DNA of 64,000 nt. Origin: Alviniconcha marisindica (taxonomy: Eukaryota > Mollusca > Gastropoda > Provannidae). Within the stretch, counting starts at the first letter, position 1. Each line of letters starts with the position of its first letter. The stretch covers positions 734,501 to 798,500 of the forward strand of contig JABMCL010001079.1 of the NCBI GenBank assembly GCA_018857735.1. The letters are read 5' to 3'. This document shows positions 13,101 through 23,791 of the stretch, in pieces. The notes under the pieces are model-generated. The model was not told where the DNA came from, ran no database searches, and was given only the letters and a program-made list of their open reading frames with translations. Position numbers and translations under genes: made by a program.

Positions 13101-14705
13101 ATCTTCAGCACGTGGATTGTCTAATCAATGCCACAGTCCAGGGCTTTGTTTGTTGATTGAGTCACGTTTTAGGAGGTGTGTGTCAGGTTTCTTTCTTCTT
13201 AGTTATGGCATATCCATTGAGCAACATGAGCTCCAGGTCTGAGGTCAGAGGGAACTATAACGTGAGAGTTGGTGGGATAATGAAATCGGAGCGTGTGGCC
13301 GTTTTCAAAGTAGGAGCTGATGACAGTGACTGTGATGAAGTCATGGATGATGCCAGAGACGAGTTGTTTGTCACTTACAGTGCCAGTTGTTGGGAAGGAT
13401 TGGTGATTCACATATCAAAGTTTATTAAGTGGATATTTTCTGAAACTAGTGAAAGAGGTAATTCTTATTCATGCATGAAGTGGTGTATTTTCTGTTTGTA
13501 GTGTAGAGGATATTTTCTGAAAGAGGTATTACATATATATATACATACATGTATGAACTAGTGTGTGTAGTTGTCGACTGTGTGCTGGCTGTGTAAAGAT
13601 AATAATGTTGATTATATTGAATTTTAGCATACTTAATTAGTGTAGTTTGCAGATAAGATGTTCGCAGTTTTGACTCGATGTTATTCATGATCAGAATGCT
13701 AAATTATTACTGAAAAAAAGAGGAGTTTTAATATAGTATGTTCAGAACCGTCTCCATATTACTGATGCGCTAACTTATTTCTGATGAAATTGTACAATTG
13801 CTACGTGTTTATTCTGGCAGCATATGTTCCAGTGTAAAATGATCATTTGTTTTTAATGCAGGTATATTATTAAACATAAAGTATGCACAATTTACAAGTG
13901 TGAAAATTGGAATAGAGAGCAGTCATACATTTGTGTGTGTGTCATTGTGTGTGTCAACTTCATGGATCCTTCTGAGGTGTTGTGCTTGTAAAACGAAAGG
14001 AACAAAATGAAAATGGTGTCACATTTTTTGTCTTTTCAGTGTCAGTATAGGCACATGATGTGTTGGTTTCTTATCCTGTCAGCCTTTAAGTTTAATAATT
14101 AAAATGTTCAGTTTACAGAGAGCTCCAGAAATCTTGTTCCCAAACCCTGCCCTTTTTATAGTCTCTCAATCTCATTATTTCTCTTTCTGAGAATTCATTC
14201 GTAAGCAGGTACAAATTCATTCATACAGCACAAAATTCACATAAACTCAAAACATGGGAGGGAAAATTGATTCAACGATAGTCCGAAATTGCTATCATGA
14301 TTTTTGCGTTGTGTTACTAAACTTACTGTTAGCTTCTGTGGAAGCATTTCCTTATTGAAGTGCAGAATTTCCCACTGGAGTCAGTACAGCTTATCAACCT
14401 AAGTAAAATACTGCATTGTTTTGGCATTGGCAGTGCAACCCTTCTGTGAGAGAGGGGGAGATAGTGGGTCAAGTTTCCTCAGGTGTTCAGCACACATGCC
14501 TGACAGATTCTTCAGGTGACCTTTGATGTGCTTCTGATTTCATCCTGGTCTTTGGTCCTGACTCTGTATAGTGTAGGGGAGTACTACTACTAGTGCAAAG
14601 AAACTAAAGGCACCAGCAATGCAGGCTGTGTTGTTGTAGCTGGAAAAAAGGATTGACTGAAACTGAAAGAAGTGCTACTGCTAGTGATCCCTACCACCAA
14701 ATGAG

Positions 14706-14766
<61 letters not shown>

Positions 14767-17240
14767 AGAACCAGTGCTGCACTACAGGTTGATAGTTACT
14801 GAAGACATACATAGTACCTGATGATGGAACTCTGCTAAAATCTTAGATTTCAAAAAGGATACAAACGCTGGGTAGTTGGAAGCCAGTAAGTTTGTTCTGC
14901 ATTGGATGAGAGCTTTATAATAAAAAGTCATATTGGTATCTACAAGATTTAAAAAACCCAAAAATTAAACCTCCCTTTAAGCTGCATTTTCATCAAGTTT
15001 GATTGATTGTTTTTTTAATATTTAATGGATTGATTGGTTCTTGATATTAATGGCCTAGTCAACTAAAGGTCACACTACAGCAAAAACAATTTGTCAAAGT
15101 CATTTTAAGAAAAAATCTGGTGACTCACTGTTCATGTCACACATCACCTTGTTTTGCTGTTGGGGGGGGGGGGGACATATGGGGGGATGAAGTGAACAAA
15201 CTGGGAAGGCAGCACTTAGGTAGAATATCTGGTAGTAGATCACCAGATGTGAAGTGTACAGTGATGCACAACTGTATATTTTGGCTTTCTCCAGGCTTTG
15301 TAGAGATAACTTTTTATAGAGCTCAGTGTTTTAATTTCAACAGAGGGGACCTGAATTTTTCTGTCTGCCATAGGCTGCTGCAGGATTCCTTCATGAAACA
15401 GAGCATGGAACAGGGTTGAAATTGGGCCACTTTGTTTGTCCAGTGCTCAGTGCTGTATTTCATGAGACAGAGCATGGAACATGGTTGAAATTGGGCCACT
15501 TTGTTTCTCCAGTGCTCAGTGCTGTATTTCATGAGACAGAGTATGGAACATGGTTGAAATTGGGCCACTTTGTTTGTCCAGTGCTCTGTGTTATATTTCT
15601 TGAGACAGAGTATGGAACATGGTTGAAATTGGGCCACTTTGTTTGTCCAGTGCTCAGTGCAGTGTTACTGTTCATTAGGGTGTCCTGGCCCATCTGTGGT
15701 GCCAAAAGGGGACAGCAGGCTGATATAATGTAGAAATAGAACTATTCATGACTAAAGGGCTAGGGGCTAGCTCCTGCGGAAGAGTGCTTTACCCTTGGCT
15801 TGTGATTTCTTCCCTTCCTGTAGAAGCCATTGCCCAGGATCACTGGGACCATGATGTCTGAAATTGTAAAACTGTGCTCATTTCATGATTAGTACTATAA
15901 ATTTTATGATCCATCTGCTTGTTTTGTTTTCATTTTGTTGTTGTTTATGATGTGTTCTGTTTGACTAATGAGGCTTCCAGATTACAATATTGCACACATT
16001 TTGTCTATGATTAAAGCGCCAACAGAGTTGGGTTATTTTTGTTGATTTTTGCACATTCATTTTGCTGGATTGTTTTTGCAGGACAACTCGTTTTGCTCAT
16101 ACTTTTTATGTCTCTGGCTCATTTTGTCAAACAATGTTTCACTACAAAGTCTGTCACATGTTGATGAGGAAAATAATAGTTTTTTAGTACATAGAACTTG
16201 ATGACTGCATCTTGAGATAATAATTGATATACACATGTCTTTTGTTTAGCTTTTACTTTAACCATGTGTTGGTTGTAGGTTCGTCGACGTCATCCTTGAA
16301 GAAACCACGTAGCAGGGGTCTGTTGAGTTCCTTCTTCTGTTGTTTTGGAAACAACAACAACAATAACAACAACAATGCGCCCACCAACTGCCAAGTGCCT
16401 CCTGTGGAGGAAAATGGCAACCCCAGGGTAAAAATTGAAACTTCTTCTGATTGAGAGCAAAAAAAAGTGCGTGTTGAGCATTTAGGTGCACACACATGGC
16501 ATGCATGCATGCACACACACACACAAGTGCACGCGCACACACATGTACATGTATGTATACACATACACACACACACACACTCTTTCATGTACACACACTA
16601 TCTCACACACACACATTCTCTCTCTGACTTGTGAATGTGGAGTACTATTTTGTTTGACAACTTGTCCGAGATATGGGGCCTGCAGGCACAACAATGACCC
16701 AGTGCCCGAGAAAAATGTTGCACCCATTAATGGATGATTACCTACCAGTGCAGGTTTAGATTAGAACAGTGCTGCTGTCAGATGGCATGGTGAAGTAAGC
16801 ATACAGTCCTAAGTGAAGCCTGCATTTGTCTCATTTGCCTGGCTTATTAAGCAACATAATTATATCTAACAATATGGTCAATCTCCACGCTAGAGAGACT
16901 CACTGCACTCCATTGTGTGATGAGGGTGCAGTAGCAGTCTGCTCCCCCCCCCCAAGCCTTGTAATTTAAGCATACACACACAGGCATGCATCACATAACA
17001 CATATCACATATACCACACTCAAATGCATGCACATTACACACACATGGTATGCACACCACACACTCCACACCACACATACTACACCCACATGTGCGCATA
17101 CACAAACATGCACACACACACACACACCGCACCACATATTGCACATGCCACACTCAAATGCATGCACATTACACACACATGCAATACACACCACACATAC
17201 TACACCCATGTGCACACACACACACATGCACACACACACA

Positions 17241-17282
<42 letters not shown>

Positions 17283-20200
17283 TTGCACTTGCTGACTTGA
17301 AACTTGCTAATGAAATAGTCACATGCTTGAACCTTGTCAGCTTGTTGGTATGTGGTTGGCAGAACAAATGACCCAGTAGCTGATAAAAACAAATCATAAC
17401 TTTCCTATCTGAACAGGCTGAGAAAACAGTTGACATCATTATCAGATGAAATATGGTGAACTAAGCATTCAGTCATGTCCAAAGTTTTGTCACATGCCTG
17501 ACCGAATTGCTGAGATGGGTTATGTTTATGGCCCTTGTTTGGCTTGTACTAGTTGTAGTTGTATTAACTATTTAATATGAAGATTTTGGGTGCATTGCAC
17601 ATGATCTTACTATAGCACTCAGTGTACCCAAACACATGTCAGCCTCTTGAAAGAAAGCAATGAGTGATACTGATACAGTGATACTGATAGAATTACACAT
17701 GATGTAAATAACATTACAGTACAGTATACTTTATTTGTTTCAGTTTTATGTACAACACAGGTGCACACCACACCACACCACACCACACCACACTTTTAAT
17801 AACAAAGTGAAAAATTAATAAGTAATACAGCATACCTTTTTAAGTAAGTAAAGCGACCAAGATTTAGTATTTGGAAAGAGTAAAAGCCCTTTTTCTATCA
17901 CACCCAGACATAGATTCATCATATTGAATGGTTATCATGTTAAGCAGAGCTGGTGTTATTACTAATAACAAGCTAATTAAATACTAATGTAAAACAATCA
18001 TGCCTCTTCGTCATTTTTCAGCCCACAGAACGGTTTCTGTTGCCTGCTGTCCGCAATCAAGACGCGGACAGGAAATGTGTTGTCATTGACTTGGACGAAA
18101 CTCTTGTACATAGTTCTTTTAAGGTAAGGATTGTTCATGTCCTGTTGTCCCGAAAAACATGACACTGTTGTTGTTTTTTAAATTCATTTAATTTATTATG
18201 ATCATTTGTGGATTTTGTGGTAGTTAGCATGTGACCTGGTGACTGTTCAGTTAACCAGTTTTTGCTGTCTGAAACAGAAAGAGGCCCAGAGGCTTGTGCA
18301 AAATCAACAAACAAGGGAGTTAACCCACTTGGCCCCAGACCAGCCGCTGCCCTTTCACTACAAAATCCCTTGTGAAGGGAAGTAACTGTGTCAAATGATC
18401 CCGGTATACAACTTTAAAAATCAATAATAAACACCAAACAAAAATTTCAGCACACTTTGTATTTTCCCCAGTTTGCAAATATAGTGTTCTTGTATATCCA
18501 ACAGGTTTAGATTTTTTCACTAAAAAATAAAAGCATGAAAAAGAAAGAAATCCCAAGCCAGAAATGTCTGCATCTGAATGTCAGGTTTTTGGGGGCCTAC
18601 GGGGTAACCGACTTTGCAAAATTTCCAGTTTGAATCTCCAAAGATGAAGCTCTGTGAGTTTGTTAGGGTGCCCATGGTAAGCGACTGAGCCAAATTTGCA
18701 GTTCAAATCTCAAAGGATCAAGCTCCAAGCCATTGCTAACAGTAGGGCTTTTGTTTATTTTTGGCCATCTATCGCGCGTCCACGTCGCAACTTTGAAAAT
18801 TCACAGCATCTCTCAAACTTTGCTGAACTTCGAACAGACGACATCGCCAGAAGTAGTAAACAATAGCAGAAATGAAGCTAAAAGTCTCGTGAGAATCCCG
18901 TTCCTGTTTGCATAAGCCAAGATGCTAGCATGGAGTGTCTGCTAGCCGGCTGCTACCAGGCGGTCTGGGGTTTCGCGGTAAAGAAAAAGAATGGGCGGTC
19001 TGGGGCCAACTGGGTTAATTAGCACTCCAAATACCTCACACATTGACACAACAAAGAGGATATATACCTTTGGCGGAGTTTTATATGTATTCCTTTTATT
19101 TACTCAAATGCTAGGTGAGGCTTACTATAGGTGACTCAGGTCTTTGTTGTTGTGTCAGTCTGTGACGTCTTTTGAGCGCTAATTAACTCCCTTTTTGTTG
19201 TTGAAACCAGTCTTTTACCAAATTTATTGGTTCTTATCTGTCAGTAACATCAGAAAATGGCTGTGAAGTATTGCAGGCTTGACACAGTGCCTGGCATTGA
19301 CACGTCATTCAAACGAACTTCTCCTCTTGAAGAGAAATGAATTTGTCAAAAGGTTTGATTTTTTTCCTTCTGCAGCCACTAAAAGTAATGTGGAACAGTT
19401 TTCTGGAAGAAACATGAAGTGTATGAGAATGTTGTATTGTTTTTGTTTGACCATGGTTAAGTGTAGAACAGTTCTTTGGTAGAAAAATTAATTGTATCAA
19501 ATATTTCATTATTTTTCTGCAACCAAAGAAGAAAATGAATTGTACTAAAATGTGGGTTACAAGCATTCTGGTTGCACGTCTTTGATAATATATGGATTAT
19601 CTCCCATTGCAGCCCATCAGCAATGCAGATTTTATAGTGCCAGTGGAAATAGACGGCACTGTTCATCAGGTGAGCTTTTTGGTTTTCCCATCATCAAATT
19701 CCAGCTTGGTGCACATATTGCAGTACACTGATGTGCTTGTAAACTTTGTGCTATGACCGTATGAGGCACTTTAACATAAATGTAAATGAGGTGTCTTGAC
19801 TCCCAACTTCTGTGTGAGGATTTTCTCAGATGCTGTCTTGGGCATTTTATTTTTAAACTACACTTTAGTAACCTTTAATTGGGACTTCACTGTTCAAGTG
19901 AGTTTGACATGGTGGTATTTATTGGTTTGAGTGACCATGACCCGTTCTTAATTATGGAAAGATGATGAAAGTTATGTTTTCCCATGCAACTATTTAGGTT
20001 GCTCTATGCAAATGTTGTATGTTGGTACACATTCATAATAATCTCAAGAAGAGTTGCGGTTGCACTGCTATATCCTAAAATACGTGGGTTTGTGTTGTCA
20101 AAAGAAGGCTTGTGGTTCTTAATTGTGTCTTCTGTGCCATTGTTTGTTTGGGCCAACTAGACACACAAGAGGGAATAAATACTTTGTTGCGCAAGGCAGC

Positions 20201-23200
20201 AAACCCTGTTTAATCTGTCATGACTATGAGAATGAAACTGTATGTGTTGCTTGCAGGTATATGTGCTGAAGCGTCCTCACGTTGATGAATTTCTGCAGCG
20301 CATGGGTGAAATGTTTGAATGTGTCCTGTTCACTGCCAGTCTTGCTAAGGTGAGACATTAGTCAGCTTCCTAAAGCGGATGATTCAGTTTGAAATGGTTT
20401 TATTGTGGTTGTTTCACTTTGTATGTTCATTTATGGCCTGATCTGGTTGTGAGAGACGAGTAGGCCGCATAGTGTGAGGTTTTGTCCATTTGTGAAGTCA
20501 AAAGAGTAGGATAGGAAGAAGGAAAAAAGGAAAGAGAGAAAGGATGCTGGATGAAACAAGACAGAAAAGGAAAAGATACAATGGGAGGGGGGGGTGGGGG
20601 ATAATAAGTAAATAATTTAAACAGCCTTTCAGGAAATGTTGTTGACCAGATTGCTCCTCTTACTACAGTCATAGTAATAATAGTATAATACTTTATGTAA
20701 ATTGTTTTTGATAGGACTGTGCTCTACATGTGTATAGAATATATCTGGGTTGCATATTATGTGAGCGCTCAGAACATTGATGAGCATGCGATAAATGTAC
20801 ATTATTATTATTAGATCAATGCGGTCTGATGTTTAAAAATAAAGGGGTGGGGGGCTCATTCTGTTACTGTGTAATGTCTTTAGACTTTAGTGGTTACTTA
20901 AATTTTTACCTTCTGAGTTCAGCAATGCCATTAAATTCATAGGCTTTCAGTTTCCCTTTCTGTGTGAATTGCAAGAAGGGGGCAAAGGGGGTACTGGCTT
21001 TCAGTTTCCCTTTCTGTGTGAATTGCAAGAAGGGGGCAAAGGGGGTACTGGCTTTCAGTTTCCCTTTCTGTGTGAATTGCAAGAAGGGGGCAAAGAGGGT
21101 ACTGGCTTTCAGTTTCCCTTTCTGTGTGAATTGCAAGAAGGGGGCAAAGAGGGTACTGGCTTTCAGTTTCCCTTTCTGTGTGAATTGCAAGAAGGGGGCA
21201 AAGAGGGTACTGGCTTTCAGTTTCCCTTTCTGTGTGAATTGCAAGAAGGGGGCAAAGAGGGTACTGGCTTTCAGTTTCCCTTTCTGTGTGAATTGCAAGA
21301 AGGGGGCAAAAGGGAGGGTACTGGCTTTCAGTTTCCCTTTCTGTGTGAATTGCAAGAAGGGGGCAAAGAGGGTACTGGCTTTCAGTTTCCCTTTCTGTGT
21401 GAATTGCAAGAAGGGGGCAAAGGGGGTACTGCCTCAGGACATCACTACAGGTCTTACTAGCACACTTAAGCTCAGGTGAATGCCGGTACTGGTACAGTAG
21501 TGGTGGAATCACCAGGTCATTTGCTTGTTGCCAGCATGTCCATTTGTGTGCATGTATGCTTTTAATGTAGTAAAGCTAATTAGTTTGTGTGCTGACTGTG
21601 TGTTACAGTATGCTGATCCAGTGGCAGACCTGCTTGACAAGTGGGGTGTGTTTAGGGCCAGGCTCTTCAGGGAATCCTGCGTCTTTCACAGGGGGAACTA
21701 TGTCAAAGTGAGTGACTGACTCCTCTTGCTTTTCTGCTTCTCCTGCCAGTTCCAGTCCTTTGTGTCTGTGCTTTCTTTGCACAAGTTTAAACTTGGGGGG
21801 GGCAGAAAATTGCTTGCCGGTTTTTCCCTTTTTTGGTTTTTAAGGTTTTTGAAAAAAAAGGCCCTTTTTTTTTTTAAAAAAAGATGTCTTTTTTGCTTTT
21901 TTTTCAGTATGTTCCCTGTTTTAAGCAGTTTCATTGGTTGTTTTTTTAAAAAATTAGTTTGCTGAAAATCACTCATTTTTCTTTAAACGAATTGTGTGGT
22001 ATTTGTTAGATGTCTGTTTTGTTTCTGTCTGTTGTGGGTGGGTTGTGTGTAACTGTTCTGCTGCATGGTAAGGTTAGTTCTCTGTTTCATGTATTAAAAA
22101 ATTGCAGTTTGCTGAACAAAGGTGAGTTTGGGCGTTGGTGCAGGTGGAGGGGGGGGGGGGGGGGGGGGGGGGAAGGGGGGAGTGTTCAATTGTAGTCTAG
22201 AATTGTCTCTCTGAAGTCTGTTGCTGGGCCTGGGATTAGTGTAGTAACTGTTCTGCTGCATGGTTAAGGTTAGGCCTGTGTTTTGATTCTGTACTTGATC
22301 CATTTGGAGGTGTGCAGCCAGTGCAGCCCTTTCCCCATAGCCCCACACCCTCCCACCCCCCTTTGCCATCCTCTTTGCCAAGCATTACAAGCGTGTGGCT
22401 AATTACATGGAGTTAGACTGTCTTATGCAAATGGACATCTGACGTTTAAATCACCTCTGAATGCAGCCCATAAGCAGTACCACTGTACAGTACTAATGTT
22501 ACACTATCAGCCAGCTGTTTTTGATTCTTTAAAAAAAAAAAAAAAATCCTACCAGGTATTGTCATCATTTTTTTTGCTGACTACTTGTTCTTTTAAGGGG
22601 AAAATGGACACTGATTAGGTAAGGAAGACTATGAAAACTGGTTTGATTGATTGTGATACACTACCATAATGGTTACGTTGTTTTGTAATTTCAGGATTTA
22701 AGCCGGTTGGGCCGGGATTTAAACAAGGTGGTGATAGTCGACAACTCGCCTGCTTCATACATCTTCCATCCGGACAATGCTGTAAGTCACATGTGAATGC
22801 TTGTGAATAACAATTAACATCTTGAGTATTTAATTTTGATACTGAAACTGGTGATAATTTTATGTAAATTTATGCAGTGTAGCCTTTTCTAAGTAATGTC
22901 TCTACTTGCAAGCTTGTATTGATGAAAAAATCAAGTGACTGCTTGCGAGAAGTCAAGGAAAACATATTCTCCAAAAGAAGACAGGTCTCAGATACAAGAA
23001 AAAGAGTATCCTCAGCCATTTTGACAAATGCATCTTTTTATATATATATGACCAATATTTACACAGAAGAAAGATAGGATTATATATGTATTATTATTCG
23101 GTTTTTTTGTTGTTTTTTCCCCCGACAAAGACACATGCATCAAAACATTTGAGTGTATAGTTTTTCTTGTAACCGCGACCTGTCTTTCGTTTTGATGAGT

Positions 23201-23791
23201 ACATTTTTTACATTCTCTACAGCTTGTATTGATGGAGTTTTTCTTCTTCATCCGTGTGTGTATGTTTCACTCTGTGTGTGTTGTGTGTATGTGTATGCGT
23301 TTCACTCTGTGTGTGTTTATGTTCCACTGTGTATGTGTTTGTGTTTGCATGTGTGGGTGTTTATGTTCCACTCTGTGTGAGTGTGTGCATGTGTATGTGT
23401 TTCACTCTGTGTATGTTTATGTTCCATTGTGTTTGTGTGTGTGAGCGCGCGCGTGCTTGCATGTGTATGTGTTTCACTCTGTGTGTGTTCGTGTTCCACT
23501 CTGTGTGTCTATATATTTCACTCTGTGTTTGAAATAGTTTTTAAGGTGCTTTGTTATACGGCAGTATTGTGGTGGCAAAAAATGGCTCATGTTTTATGCT
23601 ACAGTGAGTGACTCTTACTGATGTTGGACTTCTTCCTACAGGTGCCAGTGTCCTCGTGGTTTGACGACATGTCTGACTCCGAGCTCTTGGACCTGATGCC
23701 ATTCTTTGAGAACCTGGCCCATGTGGACAATGTGTACTCCATACTGAGAACCACAGCCGCAGAGTCGCCCAGTACCACTCCCCCCTCTTAG
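4027..23791 (+). CDS. CTDSPL-like: CTD small phosphatase (SCP/CTDSP family), complete 8-exon gene
   Basis: Joined exons 4027-4102, 16279-16427, 18022-18123, 19613-19669, 20257-20349, 21609-21707, 22695-22781 and 23642-23791 give 813 nt, 270 aa plus stop, with every intron GT/AG. Length matches the vertebrate family (about 260-276 aa). Visible motifs: N-terminal IITQV; a cysteine pair in SSFFCCF (residues 42-48), the usual lipidation site in this family; motif I DLDET (98-102; D98 nucleophile, D100 acid/base); motif II FTAS (T154); motif III K192, D208 and N209 in VDNSPASY. Known family role: Mg2+-dependent HAD/FCP1-type dephosphorylation of Ser5 of the RNA polymerase II CTD, also of SMAD linkers and REST. 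The start is fixed by TAA directly before the ATG in frame. An oddity is nine asparagines at residues 50-58. The orthology is certain at family level; which vertebrate paralogue it is closest to is not resolvable, since it is probably pre-duplication. Confidence 0.95.
11197..11327 (+). mobile_element. dispersed repeat family B, copy 1
   Basis: Starts TGTACCTCTGGTGGTTTAT and ends GATTAACTCCCTTGTGTGTT, with CAACTCAGGTCCTTGTTGT in the middle. It aligns by eye with copies at 19014-19197, 36387-36618 and 57159-57283. No coding capacity; non-autonomous MITE- or SINE-like element. Confidence 0.7.
12110..12256 (-). mobile_element. dispersed repeat family A (GTGGACGTAAAGC), near-full copy
   Basis: On the minus strand it reads CTGTGTGAGAGTCGAGGTGG, then GTCCTAATGAGCC, GTTTCCGTGGACGTAAAGC, and TTGTCCCTAATATGTCAACT, ending in a TGAGGACACTAAGCATCACC block. 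The same order of blocks occurs on the plus strand at 34970-35125, defining one element of roughly 150-165 bp. Confidence 0.75.
12396..12419. repeat. poly-T tract
   Basis: An uninterrupted run of more than 20 T in intron 1, next to the family A copy. It could be the poly-A tail of a reverse-strand retroposon, but no attached body was recognised. Confidence 0.6.
14708..14763. repeat. (GT)n microsatellite
   Basis: Uninterrupted GT dinucleotide array in intron 1 of the phosphatase gene. Confidence 0.95.
15385..15660. repeat. 69-bp minisatellite, about 4 copies
   Basis: GAAATTGGGCCACTTTGTTT recurs at spacing 69 (15419, 15488, 15557, 15626). As 69 is a multiple of three, frames on both strands stay open and produce false ORFs of about 100 aa. 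Confidence 0.9.
16279..16427 (+). CDS. CTDSPL-like: CTDSP exon 2 (membrane-anchoring Cys motif, poly-Asn)
   Basis: Acceptor TTGTAG at 16273-16278, donor AGG|GTAAAA. Encodes residues 26-75, including SLKKPRSRG, the SSFFCCF cysteine motif and, after nine Asn codons (AAC/AAT), a PPVEENG segment. These blocks occur in the same order in vertebrate CTDSPL. The Asn run lies in the linker that is Pro/Ser-rich in vertebrates. Confidence 0.92.
16428..18021 (+). other. CTDSP intron 2 (1.6 kb)
   Basis: Contains CA-rich satellites at 16486-16610 and 16975-17281, including a 132-bp repeat unit (CACACTCAAATGCATGCACA at about 17018 and 17150), and a (CCACA)n run near 17767-17792. No exon seen. Confidence 0.85.
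16975..17281. repeat. CA-rich satellite with 132-bp duplication
   Basis: Degenerate CA repeat in which an ATGCATGCACATTACACACA segment occurs twice 132 bp apart, ending in a pure (CA)n array at 17241-17281. Confidence 0.85.
18022..18123 (+). CDS. CTDSPL-like: CTDSP exon 3 (catalytic motif I)
   Basis: Acceptor TTTTTCAG, donor AAG|GTAAGG, phase 0 at both ends, 34 codons (residues 76-109). Contains [17 protein letters not shown]: the DxDxT nucleophile motif of the HAD/FCP1 phosphatase fold. Confidence 0.97.
18590..18725 (+). repeat. tandem pair with tRNA-like B-box ends
   Basis: Two units of about 70 bp share the pattern GGTAAGCGACT…GCAGTTCAAATCTC…GATCAAGCTC. AGTTCAAATC resembles a B box. Possibly the 3' half of a tRNA-derived SINE, duplicated; weak call. 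Confidence 0.4.
19014..19197. mobile_element. dispersed repeat family B, inverted pair
   Basis: 19014-19060 is a minus-strand partial copy (TTAATTAGCACTCCAAATAC); 19063-19197 is a plus-strand copy ending GAGCGCTAATTAACTCCCTT. The head-to-head arrangement repeats the fold-back layout seen at 36387-36618. Confidence 0.65.
19613..19669 (+). CDS. CTDSPL-like: CTDSP exon 4
   Basis: Acceptor CATTGCAG, donor CAG|GTGAGC, 19 codons (residues 110-128), reading [19 protein letters not shown]. This is nearly identical to the vertebrate small CTD phosphatases. Confidence 0.97.
20257..20349 (+). CDS. CTDSPL-like: CTDSP exon 5 (catalytic motif II)
   Basis: Acceptor TTGCAG, donor AAG|GTGAGA, 31 codons (residues 129-159). 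Contains [16 protein letters not shown] and [11 protein letters not shown]154 is the motif II threonine of the phosphatase. Confidence 0.97.
20941..21431. repeat. 54-bp minisatellite, 9 copies
   Basis: Unit starts GGCTTTCAGTTTCCCTTTCT and ends GGGGGCAAAG(A/G)GGGTACT, 54 bp (18 codons). One copy near 21300 carries three extra bases, so the frame persists; this gives long frames of 163-191 aa on both strands. It lies in intron 5, 178 bp before exon 6, and interrupts no exon. Confidence 0.95.
21609..21707 (+). CDS. CTDSPL-like: CTDSP exon 6
   Basis: Acceptor GTTACAG, donor AAA|GTGAGT, 33 codons (residues 160-192). Reads [20 protein letters not shown] then [13 protein letters not shown]; the final K192 corresponds to the motif III lysine. 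It lies about 180 bp after a 54-bp minisatellite. Confidence 0.97.
21708..22694 (+). other. CTDSP intron 6
   Basis: Contains homopolymer A and T runs (21850-21960) and a G24 run at 22149-22172. A short segment, GTAACTGTTCTGCTGCATGG, occurs twice (about 22048 and 22244), indicating a local duplication. No exon seen. Confidence 0.8.
22695..22781 (+). CDS. CTDSPL-like: CTDSP exon 7 (catalytic motif III)
   Basis: Acceptor TTTCAG, donor GCT|GTAAGT, 29 codons (residues 193-221). Contains DLSRLGRDL and [19 protein letters not shown]208 and N209 are the Mg2+-coordinating motif III residues. Confidence 0.97.
22782..23641 (+). other. CTDSP intron 7 with GT-rich cryptic repeat
   Basis: 23250-23530 is built of degenerate units of the form ATGTGTTTCACTCTGTGTG and GTTTATGTTCCACTGTGT. 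Its Cys/Val-rich open frames are artefacts. Confidence 0.8.
23642..23791 (+). CDS. CTDSPL-like: CTDSP exon 8 (terminal, stop TAG)
   Basis: Acceptor CCTACAG, 49 codons (residues 222-270) then TAG at 23789-23791. [20 protein letters not shown] is the conserved C-terminal helix region. The last 14 or so residues ([13 protein letters not shown]) are lineage-specific and replace the vertebrate LHRLCNR-type tail. Confidence 0.95.
   Translation: MPVSSWFDDMSDSELLDLMPFFENLAHVDNVYSILRTTAAESPSTTPPS

Larger units (their letters stand above)
4103..16278 (+). other. CTDSP intron 1 (12.2 kb)
   Basis: AT-rich intron, donor GTAAGC. Contents: a C18 run at 4983-5000, two dispersed repeat copies (11197-11327 and 12110-12256), a (GT)n array at 14708-14763 and a 69-bp tandem repeat at 15385-15660. 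No convincing additional exon was found; open frames at 10355-10687 and 13157-13501 look fortuitous. Confidence 0.85.
18124..19612 (+). other. CTDSP intron 3 (1.5 kb)
   Basis: Holds a tandem pair of tRNA-like tail sequences (18590-18725) and a head-to-head pair of family B repeats (19014-19197). No exon seen. Confidence 0.85.

Noticed and set aside
13157..13501. 114-aa plus-strand ORF with an acidic [15 protein letters not shown] stretch, a possible alternative exon of CTDSP
   Set aside because: No homology to the family, no matching phase and donor found, and the known exon 1 to exon 2 join is already in frame.
20941..21431. CRISPR-like regular repeat
   Set aside because: Repeats are directly tandem with no unique spacers, and the genome is clearly eukaryotic with spliced genes.
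20906..21512. Four overlapping repeat ORFs of 163-191 aa
   Set aside because: All come from a 54-bp tandem repeat inside an intron; both strands are open equally, which is not expected of real coding sequence.
4103..23641. Intronic miR-26 homologue
   Set aside because: Vertebrate CTDSP introns host miR-26, so the introns were scanned for its seed-containing 5' end (TTCAAGTAATCC); nothing close was seen. Its absence fits a vertebrate-specific origin.
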